A stretch of 64,000 nt of DNA from Megaustenia siamemsis (taxonomy: Eukaryota > Mollusca > Gastropoda > Stylommatophora > Ariophantidae): NCBI GenBank assembly GCA_032433765.1, contig JAVIAB010000101.1:62450092-62514091 (forward strand). The letters run 5' to 3'. The notes beneath the pieces are model-generated. The model saw nothing but the letters and a program-made list of their open reading frames with translations, was not told where the DNA came from and searched no databases. Shown piece after piece: positions 10,801-21,148 of this stretch. The translations under genes were made by a program, and so were the position numbers. How positions within the stretch are numbered: position 1 is the first letter of the stretch; the number at the start of each line of letters is the position of its first letter.

Positions 10801-13800
10801 AACAAATAAGTATGTGTTAGCACTCGGAAAAATTAACAGACAAACAACAACAGAAAAAAACGAAGAACAATATATGGTCCGAAGTGGGATCGAACCCGTA
10901 CTCACTGGCACCGCGCCTTGCCACGAGAGGCCGAACGCTTGGCACACTGCCACTCAGCCAACTAAAAAATTGGCTATTGTAGTAGTGTCTTCCACGAAAG
11001 GCGCTCTCAATGACTATAGCATAGGGTAACGATCTCAGACCGGAAATAAATTGTATATTTGTACTTTCCTATTAATGCAAGTATCTCCCAGTAGGGCTGA
11101 ATACTTGTGTTGTAGACAAACATTTATAGGACGAAACAGCACGAATAGTAGTTTCCAGTGGTTATATACTGGTAACAAATAATAATACATAAATATTATT
11201 ATATGGGGAACTTCCGAGGCGATAATAGGGAATAATAGAACAAATAAGTATGTGTTAGCACTCGGAAAAATTAACAGACAAACAACAACAGAAAAAAACG
11301 AAGAACAATATATGGTCCGAAGTGGGATCGAACCCGTACTCACTGGCACCGCGCCTTGCCACGAGAGGCCGAACGCTTGGCACACTGCCACTCAGCCAAC
11401 TAAAAAATTGGCTATTGTAGTAGTGTCTTCCACGAAAGGCGCTCTCAATGACTATAGCATAGGGTAACGATCTCAGACCGGAAATAAATTGTATATTTGT
11501 ACTTTCCTATTAATGCAAGTATCTCCCAGTAGGGCTGAATACTTGTGTTGTAGACAAACATTTATAGGACGAAACAGCACGAATAGTAGTTTCCAGTGGT
11601 TATATACTGGTAACAAATAATAATACATAAATATTATTATATGGGGAACTTCCGAGGCGATAATAGGGAATAATAGAACAAATAAGTATGTGTTAGCACT
11701 CGGAAAAATTAACAGACAAACAACAACAGAAAAAAACGAAGAACAATATATGGTCCGAAGTGGGATCGAACCCGTACTCACTGGCACCGCGCCTTGCCAC
11801 GAGAGGCCGAACGCTTGGCACACTGCCACTCAGCCAACTAAAAAATTGGCTATTGTAGTAGTGTCTTCCACGAAAGGCGCTCTCAATGACTATAGCATAG
11901 GGTAACGATCTCAGACCGGAAATAAATTGTATATTTGTACTTTCCTATTAATGCAAGTATCTCCCAGTAGGGCTGAATACTTGTGTTGTAGACAAACATT
12001 TATAGGACGAAACAGCACGAATAGTAGTTTCCAGTGGTTATATACTGGTAACAAATAATAATACATAAATATTATTATATGGGGAACTTCCGAGGCGATA
12101 ATAGGGAATAATAGAACAAATAAGTATGTGTTAGCACTCGGAAAAATTAACAGACAAACAACAACAGAAAAAAACGAAGAACAATATATGGTCCGAAGTG
12201 GGATCGAACCCGTACTCACTGGCACCGCGCCTTGCCACGAGAGGCCGAACGCTTGGCACACTGCCACTCAGCCAACTAAAAAATTGGCTATTGTAGTAGT
12301 GTCTTCCACGAAAGGCGCTCTCAATGACTATAGCATAGGGTAACGATCTCAGACCGGAAATAAATTGTATATTTGTACTTTCCTATTAATGCAAGTATCT
12401 CCCAGTAGGGCTGAATACTTGTGTTGTAGACAAACATTTATAGGACGAAACAGCACGAATAGTAGTTTCCAGTGGTTATATACTGGTAACAAATAATAAT
12501 ACATAAATATTATTATATGGGGAACTTCCGAGGCGATAATAGGGAATAATAGAACAAATAAGTATGTGTTAGCACTCGGAAAAATTAACAGACAAACAAC
12601 AACAGAAAAAAACGAAGAACAATATATGGTCCGAAGTGGGATCGAACCCGTACTCACTGGCACCGCGCCTTGCCACGAGAGGCCGAACGCTTGGCACACT
12701 GCCACTCAGCCAACTAAAAAATTGGCTATTGTAGTAGTGTCTTCCACGAAAGGCGCTCTCAATGACTATAGCATAGGGTAACGATCTCAGACCGGAAATA
12801 AATTGTATATTTGTACTTTCCTATTAATGCAAGTATCTCCCAGTAGGGCTGAATACTTGTGTTGTAGACAAACATTTATAGGACGAAACAGCACGAATAG
12901 TAGTTTCCAGTGGTTATATACTGGTAACAAATAATAATACATAAATATTATTATATGGGGAACTTCCGAGGCGATAATAGGGAATAATAGAACAAATAAG
13001 TATGTGTTAGCACTCGGAAAAATTAACAGACAAACAACAACAGAAAAAAACGAAGAACAATATATGGTCCGAAGTGGGATCGAACCCGTACTCACTGGCA
13101 CCGCGCCTTGCCACGAGAGGCCGAACGCTTGGCACACTGCCACTCAGCCAACTAAAAAATTGGCTATTGTAGTAGTGTCTTCCACGAAAGGCGCTCTCAA
13201 TGACTATAGCATAGGGTAACGATCTCAGACCGGAAATAAATTGTATATTTGTACTTTCCTATTAATGCAAGTATCTCCCAGTAGGGCTGAATACTTGTGT
13301 TGTAGACAAACATTTATAGGACGAAACAGCACGAATAGTAGTTTCCAGTGGTTATATACTGGTAACAAATAATAATACATAAATATATATTATATGGGGA
13401 ACTTCCGAGGCGATAATAGGGAATAATAGAACAAATAAGTATGTGTTAGCACTCGGAAAAATTAACAGACAAACAACAACAGAAAAAAACGAAGAACAAT
13501 ATATGGTCCGAAGTGGGATCGAACCCGTACTCACTGGCACCGCGCCTTGCCACGAGAGGCCGAACGCTTGGCACACTGCCACTCAGCCAACTAAAAAATT
13601 GGCTATTGTAGTAGTGTCTTCCACGAAAGGCGCTCTCAATGACTATAGCATAGGGTAACGATCTCAGACCGGAAATAAATTGTATATTTGTACTTTCCTA
13701 TTAATGCAAGTATCTCCCAGTAGGGCTGAATACTTGTGTTGTAGACAAACATTTATAGGACGAAACAGCACGAATAGTAGTTTCCAGTGGTTATATACTG

Positions 13801-14202
13801 GTAACAAATAATAATACATAAATATTATTATATGGGGAACTTCCGAGGCGATAATAGGGAATAATAGAACAAATAAGTATGTGTTAGCACTCGGAAAAAT
13901 TAACAGACAAACAACAACAGAAAAAAACGAAGAACAATATATGGTCCGAAGTGGGATCGAACCCGTACTCACTGGCACCGCGCCTTGCCACGAGAGGCCG
14001 AACGCTTGGCACACTGCCACTCAGCCAACTAAAAAATTGGCTATTGTAGTAGTGTCTTCCACGAAAGGCGCTCTCAATGACTATAGCATAGGGTAACGAT
14101 CTCAGACCGGAAATAAATTGTATATTTGTACTTTCCTATTAATGCAAGTATCTCCCTGTAGGGCTGAATACTTGTGTTGTAGACAAACATTTATAGGACG
14201 AT

Positions 14203-14216
14203 TTTGAGTATGTTGT
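14203..14216. repeat. right target-site duplication of the 438-bp array
   Basis: A perfect 14-bp copy of 4643-4656, directly after the truncated last monomer. LINE sequence resumes beyond it (CCAGGTTTCGGATCC). Confidence 0.85.
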
Positions 14217-15793
14217 CCAGGTTTCGGATCCATATAGTAGTGTGCTAAGCACACAAGTTTGATATATTAAGAGTTTAGTCTTTTGAGTTAGTTTCGTGTT
14301 GTTCCATGCCCTTTTTGTGAGTTTGCCGAAGGTCGTAGCTGCCTTACCAATTCGACAGTTTATTTCTTCATCAAGAGAGATGGTTTGCGTAACTTTGGAT
14401 CCAAGATATGTAAATTTCTGTACTGATTCTAGTGGGCAGACTTTTAGAGTAATAGATATAGGTTTGAAGTCACCTTGATTTAGTATTCCTGTCTTCTGAA
14501 CATTAATTGACAGTGAAAAAAGGTCGCATGCTTTATCCAGGTTGTTGATCAGCGACTGTAGGGTGGCCTCACTATGAGCGACTAGGGCTGCATCGTCAGC
14601 AAATAAAAATTATTTAAGTAGGGCAACATTTGTTTTGGTTTTTGCTCTTAGTCGTGCTAGGTTGAACAGTGAGCCATCTGGTCTAGTGCGAATGTAAATA
14701 TCTCCTGAGCTGTTTTCGAAGGTGTCATTTAGGAGGGCAGCAAAAATATACCAAAAAGGGTGGGGGCGAGGACACATCCCTGTTTCACTCCTTTGTTGAC
14801 TTTGAAATTCTTTGATGGACTCCCATCAAAATGGACTTTGCCATTCATGTCTTCATGGAAGGAAATTATCAGCCTAAGTAATTTAGGAGGGCAGCCTATG
14901 CCTTCTAACACCTTGTAGAGACCATCTCTGTTTACTGTGTCGAATGCCTTTGTGAGATCCACAAAGGCAATATAGAGCGGCATATTTTGTTCCCGACATT
15001 TTTCCTGCAGTTGTCTAAGAGTGAAGATCATATCTATGGTTGATCTCCCGGGTCTGAAACCGCATTGGGACTCGGGAAGCACCCGTTCTGCAAGTCTATG
15101 CAGACGATTAAGTACGACTCTAGCAAAAGCTTTGCCTGTTGTGCTAAGGAGAGAAATGCCTCTGTAATTATTGCAGTCGCCCCTGTCTCCTTTATTCTTG
15201 TACAGCGTTATAATCTTGGCATTTCTCATATCATGAGGTATTTCTCCGTTTCTCCAGCATTTAATTAGCAGTTTGTATAGGTGTGGAAGTAGTACGCTTA
15301 GGTTGTCCTTTAGTACATCTGTGGGAATGTTGTCATTTCCTGCAGCTTTTCCTATTGAGAGGTCATTTATAGCGTCAGCAAGTTCGTTCATAGTAGGCTC
15401 AACATCCAGTTCAAACATTGTAGGATATTTGGGTATTGATTGTGCTAGAGCTGTGTTTGCTGGTCTGTCGTCACTGTATAGATTAGAGTAGTGTTCAACC
15501 CATCTTTGCATTTGTTGTCCCTTGTCAGTAATAGGTTCTCCAAACTTGGATTTTAGGGGGGCTAATTTTGATATTTTTGGTCCAAGGGCCTTTTTTATAT
15601 TGTCATGCATGTTTTTGAGTCGCCCCTGTCCGAGGCTTTCTGTATTTCAGAGCATAGATTGTTCCAGTATTCGTTTGCGCATCTTCTTGCTTCGCGTTGT
15701 AGGGTGGCTTGCGCATGTTTGAGCTGATCCTTGATGATTTGATTGGGATTATTATTGAAGTTCAGTAGAGCATCTACTAGGATGAGCATACAA
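14203..15793 (-). pseudogene. LINE reverse transcriptase domain
   Basis: From 5' to 3' on the minus strand: a linker (15595-15789) in another frame, then a 293-codon open stretch (14729-15610) with RT motifs NKGDRGDCNNYRGISLL, ESQCGFRPGRSTIDMIF, AFVDLTKAFDTVN and VNKGVKQGCVLAPTLF. After a frame break, the catalytic box reads LFADDAALVAH (about 14570-14600), then a thumb ending in LLYGSETWTTYSK at the array border. At least two frame breaks make it inactive. The family is EN-RT LINE; I do not assign a clade. Confidence 0.88.
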
Positions 15794-15821
15794 GGTAAAT
15801 CAAGGAAAAATAAACAGAGGG

Positions 15822-15834
15822 ATAAGAGATGAAA
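15822..15834. repeat. SINE left target-site duplication
   Basis: ATAAGAGATGAAA, repeated perfectly at 16091-16103 on the other side of the SINE. Confidence 0.9.
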
Positions 15835-16090
15835 GGGAGCCGCGATAGCTCAGGGGTTAGTGAACTGGACTACAAGTGACAATGAGGTAGGGTTCGATCC
15901 CAACCGACGGCTTCCGGTTCACCCAACATTATATGCGTACCGGGCATTTTTTCTGGAAAGTAAAGCGGCACTGCCGTAATACAGATCACATTACCCCAAA
16001 AATCATGTGCTGAAGGTCTGTAAAATGTATGGCCACTAACACCATATTCCCTATACGCCACTTGGCGTGACGGGTGTACTTTACTTTACT
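15835..16090 (+). mobile_element. tRNA-derived SINE
   Basis: A 256-bp element with a tRNA-like head: A box TAGCTCAGGGG at 15846-15856 and B box GGTTCGATCCC at 15891-15901. GAGCCG at the start can pair with CGGCTTC after the T-arm as an acceptor-like stem. A tRNA-unrelated body follows, then a tail of short TTACT/TTTACT repeats. It is flanked by perfect 13-bp direct repeats, so both ends are defined. It would depend on a LINE for mobility; which one cannot be seen here. It lies 30-40 bp beyond the truncated 5' end of the neighbouring LINE. Confidence 0.92.
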
Positions 16091-16103
16091 ATAAGAGATG
16101 AAA
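16091..16103. repeat. SINE right target-site duplication
   Basis: ATAAGAGATGAAA, identical to 15822-15834. Confidence 0.9.
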
Positions 16104-16331
16104 CGCTGAAACGTAAGGGAGATGTGTTACATATAGGAGGATACAAATTGATAAAATGTAAAAATTAGTAATCTACAAAATATTTACAATTAAAGCGTGA
16201 CTTACATATCAGTCAGTAGTTGTGTTGCTCTTAGGAAGGGTAGAAAACAAAGAGAAGCCAGGAGAAGAATTTGCATCTTTCTAAAATAATCATCATGTCT
16301 TTCCAGATTTTTTGCAACGTAAAAGCAAATC

Positions 16332-16505
16332 TAGGAGTAAGTAATATCATATAGAGTTGATATGACTGTGATCCATTAATAAGTAACATCATATAGAGAA
16401 GATATGACTGTTATCCATTAATAAGTAACATCATATAGAGAATGTATGACTATGATCCATCAATAAGTAATATCATATAGAGAAGGTATGACTGTGAGTC
16501 TCTAC
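16332..16505. repeat. four copies of a 42-43 bp repeat
   Basis: Units share AAGTAAYATCATATAGAG, then ATATGACTGTGATCC. The four copies differ by a few bases. Confidence 0.9.
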
Positions 16506-16970
16506 CAGATTATTAGTAGTGTTTTATTCTCTTGTTTTTTGTATGTACAACTGATAAAAAATGTCCACCGTAATTTCCTTCTCAAAACGTTTACATGAAC
16601 AACATATTATATCATTGTTATTGTTGTATGTTTTATCGACTAGTTATCTAGAGTATTGAGTTTGTTGTTGTTGTTGCGTTCGCCAGCTTTCAACTATGAC
16701 GAAGTCCCTAGAGACTAGGAACTGAATTTTGTGTGTTAATCTATTTTATCCCTGGCGGCCGTGTGCACATGGGTCCCTCGCCGCACAGGCAGATAACTCC
16801 GACTTCGGAGGTCATCATGTTTTTTTTTTTCCGCCGATGAGTAAAGATCTAGAGTATAAAGCTGTATTAACATGGGCAACTTTTTTACTCCGTCCAGCCA
16901 TTCAGAGTTTCGTTCTTCGTCACTTTACAATCCAAATACATTACATTTGTTTTCTGTCTGCTGTTGTAAT
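16506..16970. other. unassigned DNA
   Basis: No gene recognised. A GTT run lies near 16660 and a GC-richer patch at 16740-16850. The open frame at 16729-17025 runs into the LINE on the other strand and is not supported. Confidence 0.4.
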
Positions 16971-17815
16971 TGAGTTATTAGCGGGTCATCATCACTGCAC
17001 TCCAAACAAGTCCATAGGTGCATAGCCAGATCCTCTACTCAGCAGGTCCCGTAGTGTCCAGCGACTGACTCCAGTTCTGTGTTGGTTGACAAGACTCCTT
17101 ATACGGCCGCTGCGTTTCTCGTTTCTGGCTGTGTCGTTCTTAACTCCCGTCTCTAAGAATGCAGGCGTGGGTGTAGTCTTGTGACTCTAACCAGATGAAT
17201 GCCGTGGTCACTGCCATCTTCATGGTACTCGTGGTCATAACGTATGCACCACTGTCTTCCTTGACTATTCTGCCTGCTGAGCGTGCTGTAAATGCCCATG
17301 CACTCCGTTGGTGTCTTATGAAAGATCCGTCTGTATAGATGATTTCATCTTTCTCATCGGTGTTATCCCAGATGAGACCGTTTACCTCCGCATTGACCAC
17401 GATTGAGTTCTGTTCCCTACATTTCCTGTCGAGTGTGACAATAAACGAGAATGTACCCTTGAATGACGTAGGTACCGGCATCCACTCCTCGCCAGAGTTG
17501 ATATTGGTAAGCCCACAGACCTGTTTGATGACATCTTCTGCCCGGCCCACCCATGATTTGCCTCTTTTTAACCTGTCATCTTTCCCTGTATAGAGCTCGT
17601 GGTGCAATGGATGCTCTTTATCTGCACGTATCTTCAGGTATGCTCGTGCCCTCCAGATCGTGATTCTGCCATCCATGGTTGGAAAGTCAAGAAGATACCT
17701 CATTGCTATACAGGGAGTGTCCGTCGTACACCCCAAGATAATGCGCATAGCTTCATTCTGTATTTTCTCCAGCCTGTCAATTTGTGTTTTCTGCTGTTGC
17801 TTCATTGCGATATAT
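16971..17815 (-). pseudogene. RT-RNase H LINE fragment (family 2)
   Basis: The minus-strand frame from 17805 to 17140 contains the region after the RT (RLEKIQNEAMRIILGCT, then MRYLLDFPTMDGRI) and the start of an RNase H domain with EIIYTDGSF (first catalytic Asp) and ACILRDGS in place of the usual third-Asp strand. Beyond 17140, in another frame, the C-terminal end is still readable (VNQHRTGVSRWTLRDLLS), ending near 16975. It lacks the EN and RT parts. Related pieces lie at 26400-30430, 32395-32520 and about 57425-57480. Confidence 0.8.
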
Positions 17816-18344
17816 AGATATAATATATGGACTTAAGAATATAACACTTTGGGTAAAGAGTATAACCGATACTATTGTTATTGGTGTGCTATATTCACGA
17901 TACACACACGATATCAACAATGTAGAAACAATTGATACATTCGAGAATTAAAAAAAGAAAAACAGTATAGTTTGTTACTGTGAACTACCATAATAAGGAA
18001 TATAATGTTACAACTAAATTATCGCAAATCCATCAAAAAAAAAAATAAAAAACGTAAGATAATGGAACACTGCAACGACTAGTAATTAAACTTTAAGCTA
18101 TTACAGACAAATGACAATTCAGACATGGACTCACCTATTTTTGTAAATCCGACAATAAATACATTTACTAAATAATTCACGAACATTTAAATTCTTGTAT
18201 TCCTAGATGCCATTTTCCAGTTCTTCCCAGGAAAGTGAGGTACGTTAGCGGAACTATTATGTTAGTAGCAGATTATGAAACATTTCTGTTAGAAACTGAA
18301 ACAATGCTGCATACATTAAGATAAACAGAGACATATGGAATATG
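17816..18344. other. unassigned AT-rich DNA
   Basis: No open frame, RNA gene or tandem repeat that I can support. Confidence 0.5.
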
Positions 18345-18506
18345 CGGAACCACGTGTATAGCTATAGGCCAGAATGTTATATAATCATAAAAAAAATATT
18401 GAACAGCTAAACTAGCAGAGAAAAAAACAACTAGAAAAGCTACAACGTTTCGACAAAATCATTCATCAGGTATAGTGAAGGTGAGTGATGAGAAGGCTTT
18501 ATAAAT
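18345..18506 (-). repeat. dispersed repeat R, copy 1, with hammerhead-like core
   Basis: This shares about 85 percent of bases by eye with 23475-23660, in the same orientation. On the minus strand it carries CCTGATGAATGATTTTG, TCGAAACGTTGTAGC and, further on, TAGTTTAGCTGTTCAAT. CTGATGA...GAAAC followed by a short loop and GTA is the order of a minimal type I hammerhead, but stems I and II are poor in this copy. Copies 1 and 2 lie on either side of the nested LINE pair. Confidence 0.7.
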
Positions 18507-21148
18507 TATTCTTCTGCTTCTACCTTTTTAGCTCCCAGTGGAGCATAGGTCTTCAAAAACACGTCCCAAGTCGTTCTGTTTTTTGCCATTCTTTTAAGAT
18601 CATTCCATGTCTTCCCCATCATCTTCATCTCTGCTTCTGTCTTCTCCAAGAATTCCTTGGTCTTCCTCTTTGTCTTTTCCCCTGGGGATTCCAAAAAGGG
18701 CCTGTTGTGTAATACTCTTAGTTGGCTTCCGTAGTGTGTGTCCTGTCCAGCGCCATCGTCTTCGCTGTATCTCTTTATCCACTGGTATTTAACGGGTACA
18801 TTTCCATAATTCTTTGTTAGTGATTGTGTCCTGCCATTTCCATCCTTTTATTCTGCATCCATTAATGAAAGTCTGTACCTTTGTGATTGTCAATTTTCTT
18901 GTTCTCCTTGTTTCACAGCCATATAATAGGACCGACTTAACATTTGAGTTGAACATTTTTATTTTTGTATTTAACCTAATTTCTTTGGATTTTCATATGC
19001 TTCCCAGGTCAATGAAAGTTTCTCTTGCTTTTGATATCTTTTTTTTTTTTGGTATCATTTTCGGTTCCTCCATCTTTATCTATATTACTGCCCAGATATA
19101 TTTAAGATTGTACGTCTAGTAGAGGCATTTCTCCTACATTTTTTTGGTTATTGCCAACTGTATTAATTATCATAATGTTGGTCTTATCTCTATTAATCTT
19201 CAGTCCTTGATGTTGTGATCTCTCATCAAGTATGTTCATTTTATCCTGCATCCGTTGATGGCTGTGTGATAGGAGAGCTATGTCATCAGCAAAGTCTAAA
19301 ACATCAAGTTGTTTGGTCAGTTACCACTGGATTCCATTTCTGTTGTTTTGAGTTATTTTCATAATCCACTCTATGGCCAGTAGAAAGAGAAATGGAGACA
19401 GAAGGTATCCATGCCTTACTCCTATTCTTATTTCAAATGCTTCAGTCTGCTGTCCTTCATGCACCACGATACATTTCGTTCCTTCATACATTGTTTTTAT
19501 CAGGTTAATAAACTTTATGGGGATTCCGTAATGACTTAGCAACTTCCAAATCATTCTTCTGTCTAAACTATCAAATGCCTTTTCGTAATCTATGAATCCA
19601 ATATAAAGTGGGTATATTAGTTCTAAACTTTGTTCAACTAGTATACGTAGAGTAGTTATTAGATCAGCACATTATCTGTTCTTCCTAAAACCTGCTTGTT
19701 CATCTCTAAAATGTTTCTCTATGACCTCTTTTAGTCTCTCCATAATGATTCTGCTTAATATTTTCCCTGACACTGATAGTAGCATAATTCCCCTATAATG
19801 TGTGCACTCCTGTAAACTTCCTTTCTTTGGTAGTTTTATCATATAACCTTCTTTCCAGCCTTTAGGTATTTCTTCCCTCTCCCGAATTTTATCTAATAGA
19901 TTATGTAACATCTTGGTAGAGGTGTTAATATCTGCTTTGGTGGCTTCCGAAGGAATTTCATCTGGTCCTGTGGCTTTACCATTTTTGTATAGTTTGATGG
20001 CTTTCATTATTTCTTCTTTGCTTGGTTTTCCACTGTTAACGTGTAACTCGTCTTCTGCTCGTAGTATATCTGGAGGATTATTTGAGCCGGTCTATTCTAA
20101 AGTTCTTCAAAGTGCTCTTTCCATCTCTCCATTTGTTCCCTAATACACTAAAAAGATTTCCTTTCTTATCTTTAATAAAGACATTGATCTGTTTGTATTT
20201 TCCACTTAATTTCTTTGTGCTGTTGTACAGTTATTTCATATTCCCTTTATTTGCTGCTTCTTCTGCCTCTTTAGCTAGTTCATCTATATATTTCCTCTTA
20301 TCCCTTTTAATGCATCTTCGCACTTCTTTGTTCACCTCTGTGTAAGCTTCCTGTGTCTTGGCTTTATTACTTCTCGTTTTGCTTTTATTTATGTCTGCTT
20401 TTTTGTCCTTTCTTTCTTTAATTTTATCCAGGGTCTCTGCTTTCATCCATGCCTTATTATGGCGTTCTCTTTTCCCTAGTGTTTATTCGCATGTCTCTTT
20501 CCATATATCTTTTACCTGTTTCCAATGATCTTCTATATTTATTGTATTTTCTAGTTGTTAGAGGATTTGGTATTTTTTTGATATTGTGAATGCGAATTTA
20601 TCTTTAATTCCGTGTTCTTTAAGAAAACCTACATTGAAATACTTTCTACCCTTATTCGTTGTTATATACCGTTTTAGTTTAATTTTAAGTTTGGCTATCA
20701 GAAGATGATGATCAGAAGCTACACCTGCCGTTCTATATACGTTTACATCCTGTAAGGATGACTTAAACTTATTATTAATACATATGTGATCAATTTGATT
20801 TTCCTTTCTATGGTCTGGTGACACCCATGTAGCTTTGTGTATTCTTTTATGTTAGAATATTGTTCCTCCTAGGCTGACTTGATTGAGGGCGCAGAAATTC
20901 ACAAATATCTCTCCATTGTCGTTTATATCTCCAAGTCCATGTTTTCCCATAATCTCTTCGAAGCCTCTGTTGTCTTATCCTACTTTATCATTTAGGTCTC
21001 CCATCAATATTTTAATATCCTTGGCTCGTTTTGCATCCATCTGACATTGTAGCTGTTTATAGAAATCATCTTTAACTAAATCATCCTTATCGTTGGTTGG
21101 TGCATAGCATTGGATAATATGTAATTTTGTTTTGTTTTTGGTTGTTTT
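18507..21148 (-). pseudogene. EN-RT LINE, family 1, interrupted and decayed
   Basis: Minus strand, 5' to 3': apurinic-type endonuclease remains (LHIIQCYAPTND near 21110, ILMGDLNDKVG near 20985, DHICINNKFKSSLQ and ASDHHLLIAKLKIKL at 20650-20780), a lysine-rich linker (20231-20446), RT motifs (GKATGPDEIP, GSLQECTHYRGIMLLSVSGK, DEQAGFRKNR at 19672-20007), an AIEWIMKI stretch (19321-19554), FADDIAL near 19280, and the RRRWRWTGHTLRKP C-terminus at 18600-18790. Numerous stops and frameshifts. Its 5' part is cut by a younger LINE at 21149-23401 and resumes at 23440. Confidence 0.88.
21111..21148. repeat. left target-site duplication, 38 bp
   Basis: Starts TGGATAATATGTAATTTTG and is identical to 23402-23439. 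Both copies read as family 1 endonuclease on the minus strand (KTTKNKTKLHII), so the older LINE was the target. Confidence 0.92.

Larger units (their letters stand above)
4657..14202. repeat. tandem array, about 22 copies of a 438-bp unit
   Basis: Monomers repeat every 438 bp (one step of 439 near 13386 from an added base). The array starts within a unit at GGGGAATAATAG and ends within a unit after TTATAGGACGA, giving about 21.8 units. Copies are almost identical. The only differences I noticed are a G/A at CCTGTTAAT (G in copies 1 and 3, A in the others), the indel near 13386 and CCCTGTAGG near 14156. The 118-codon minus and 71-codon plus open frames in every unit are most likely by-products of repetition. 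Each unit carries a tRNA-like segment, a T-run, and inverted repeats such as AATAATA...TATTATT and CCAGT...ACTGG. Confidence 0.97.
4070..15793 (-). mobile_element. 5'-truncated LINE (EN-RT type, C2H2 tail) split by a tandem array
   Basis: One LINE copy occupies 14203-15793 and 4070-4656 on the minus strand, with a foreign 9.5-kb array between. Joining the two flanks at the duplicated 14-bp target puts the reading frame straight back, through GSETWTTYSNQEK. The remaining protein has RT palm motifs, thumb, a KWQDKITN box, an RRLRWLGHVQRM box and a terminal C2H2 finger. The endonuclease is missing, so the copy was already 5'-truncated near 15793. Confidence 0.9.

Noticed and set aside
5120..14096. 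Repeated 118-codon (minus) and 71-codon (plus) open frames in every 438-bp unit
   Set aside because: They overlap each other and the tRNA-like segment, have no family resemblance, and are identical only because the units are. No sign of codon-level constraint.
15835..15915. A functional tRNA gene
   Set aside because: The tRNA-like part is followed by a SINE body and tail within one target-site duplication, and the anticodon arm is not well formed.
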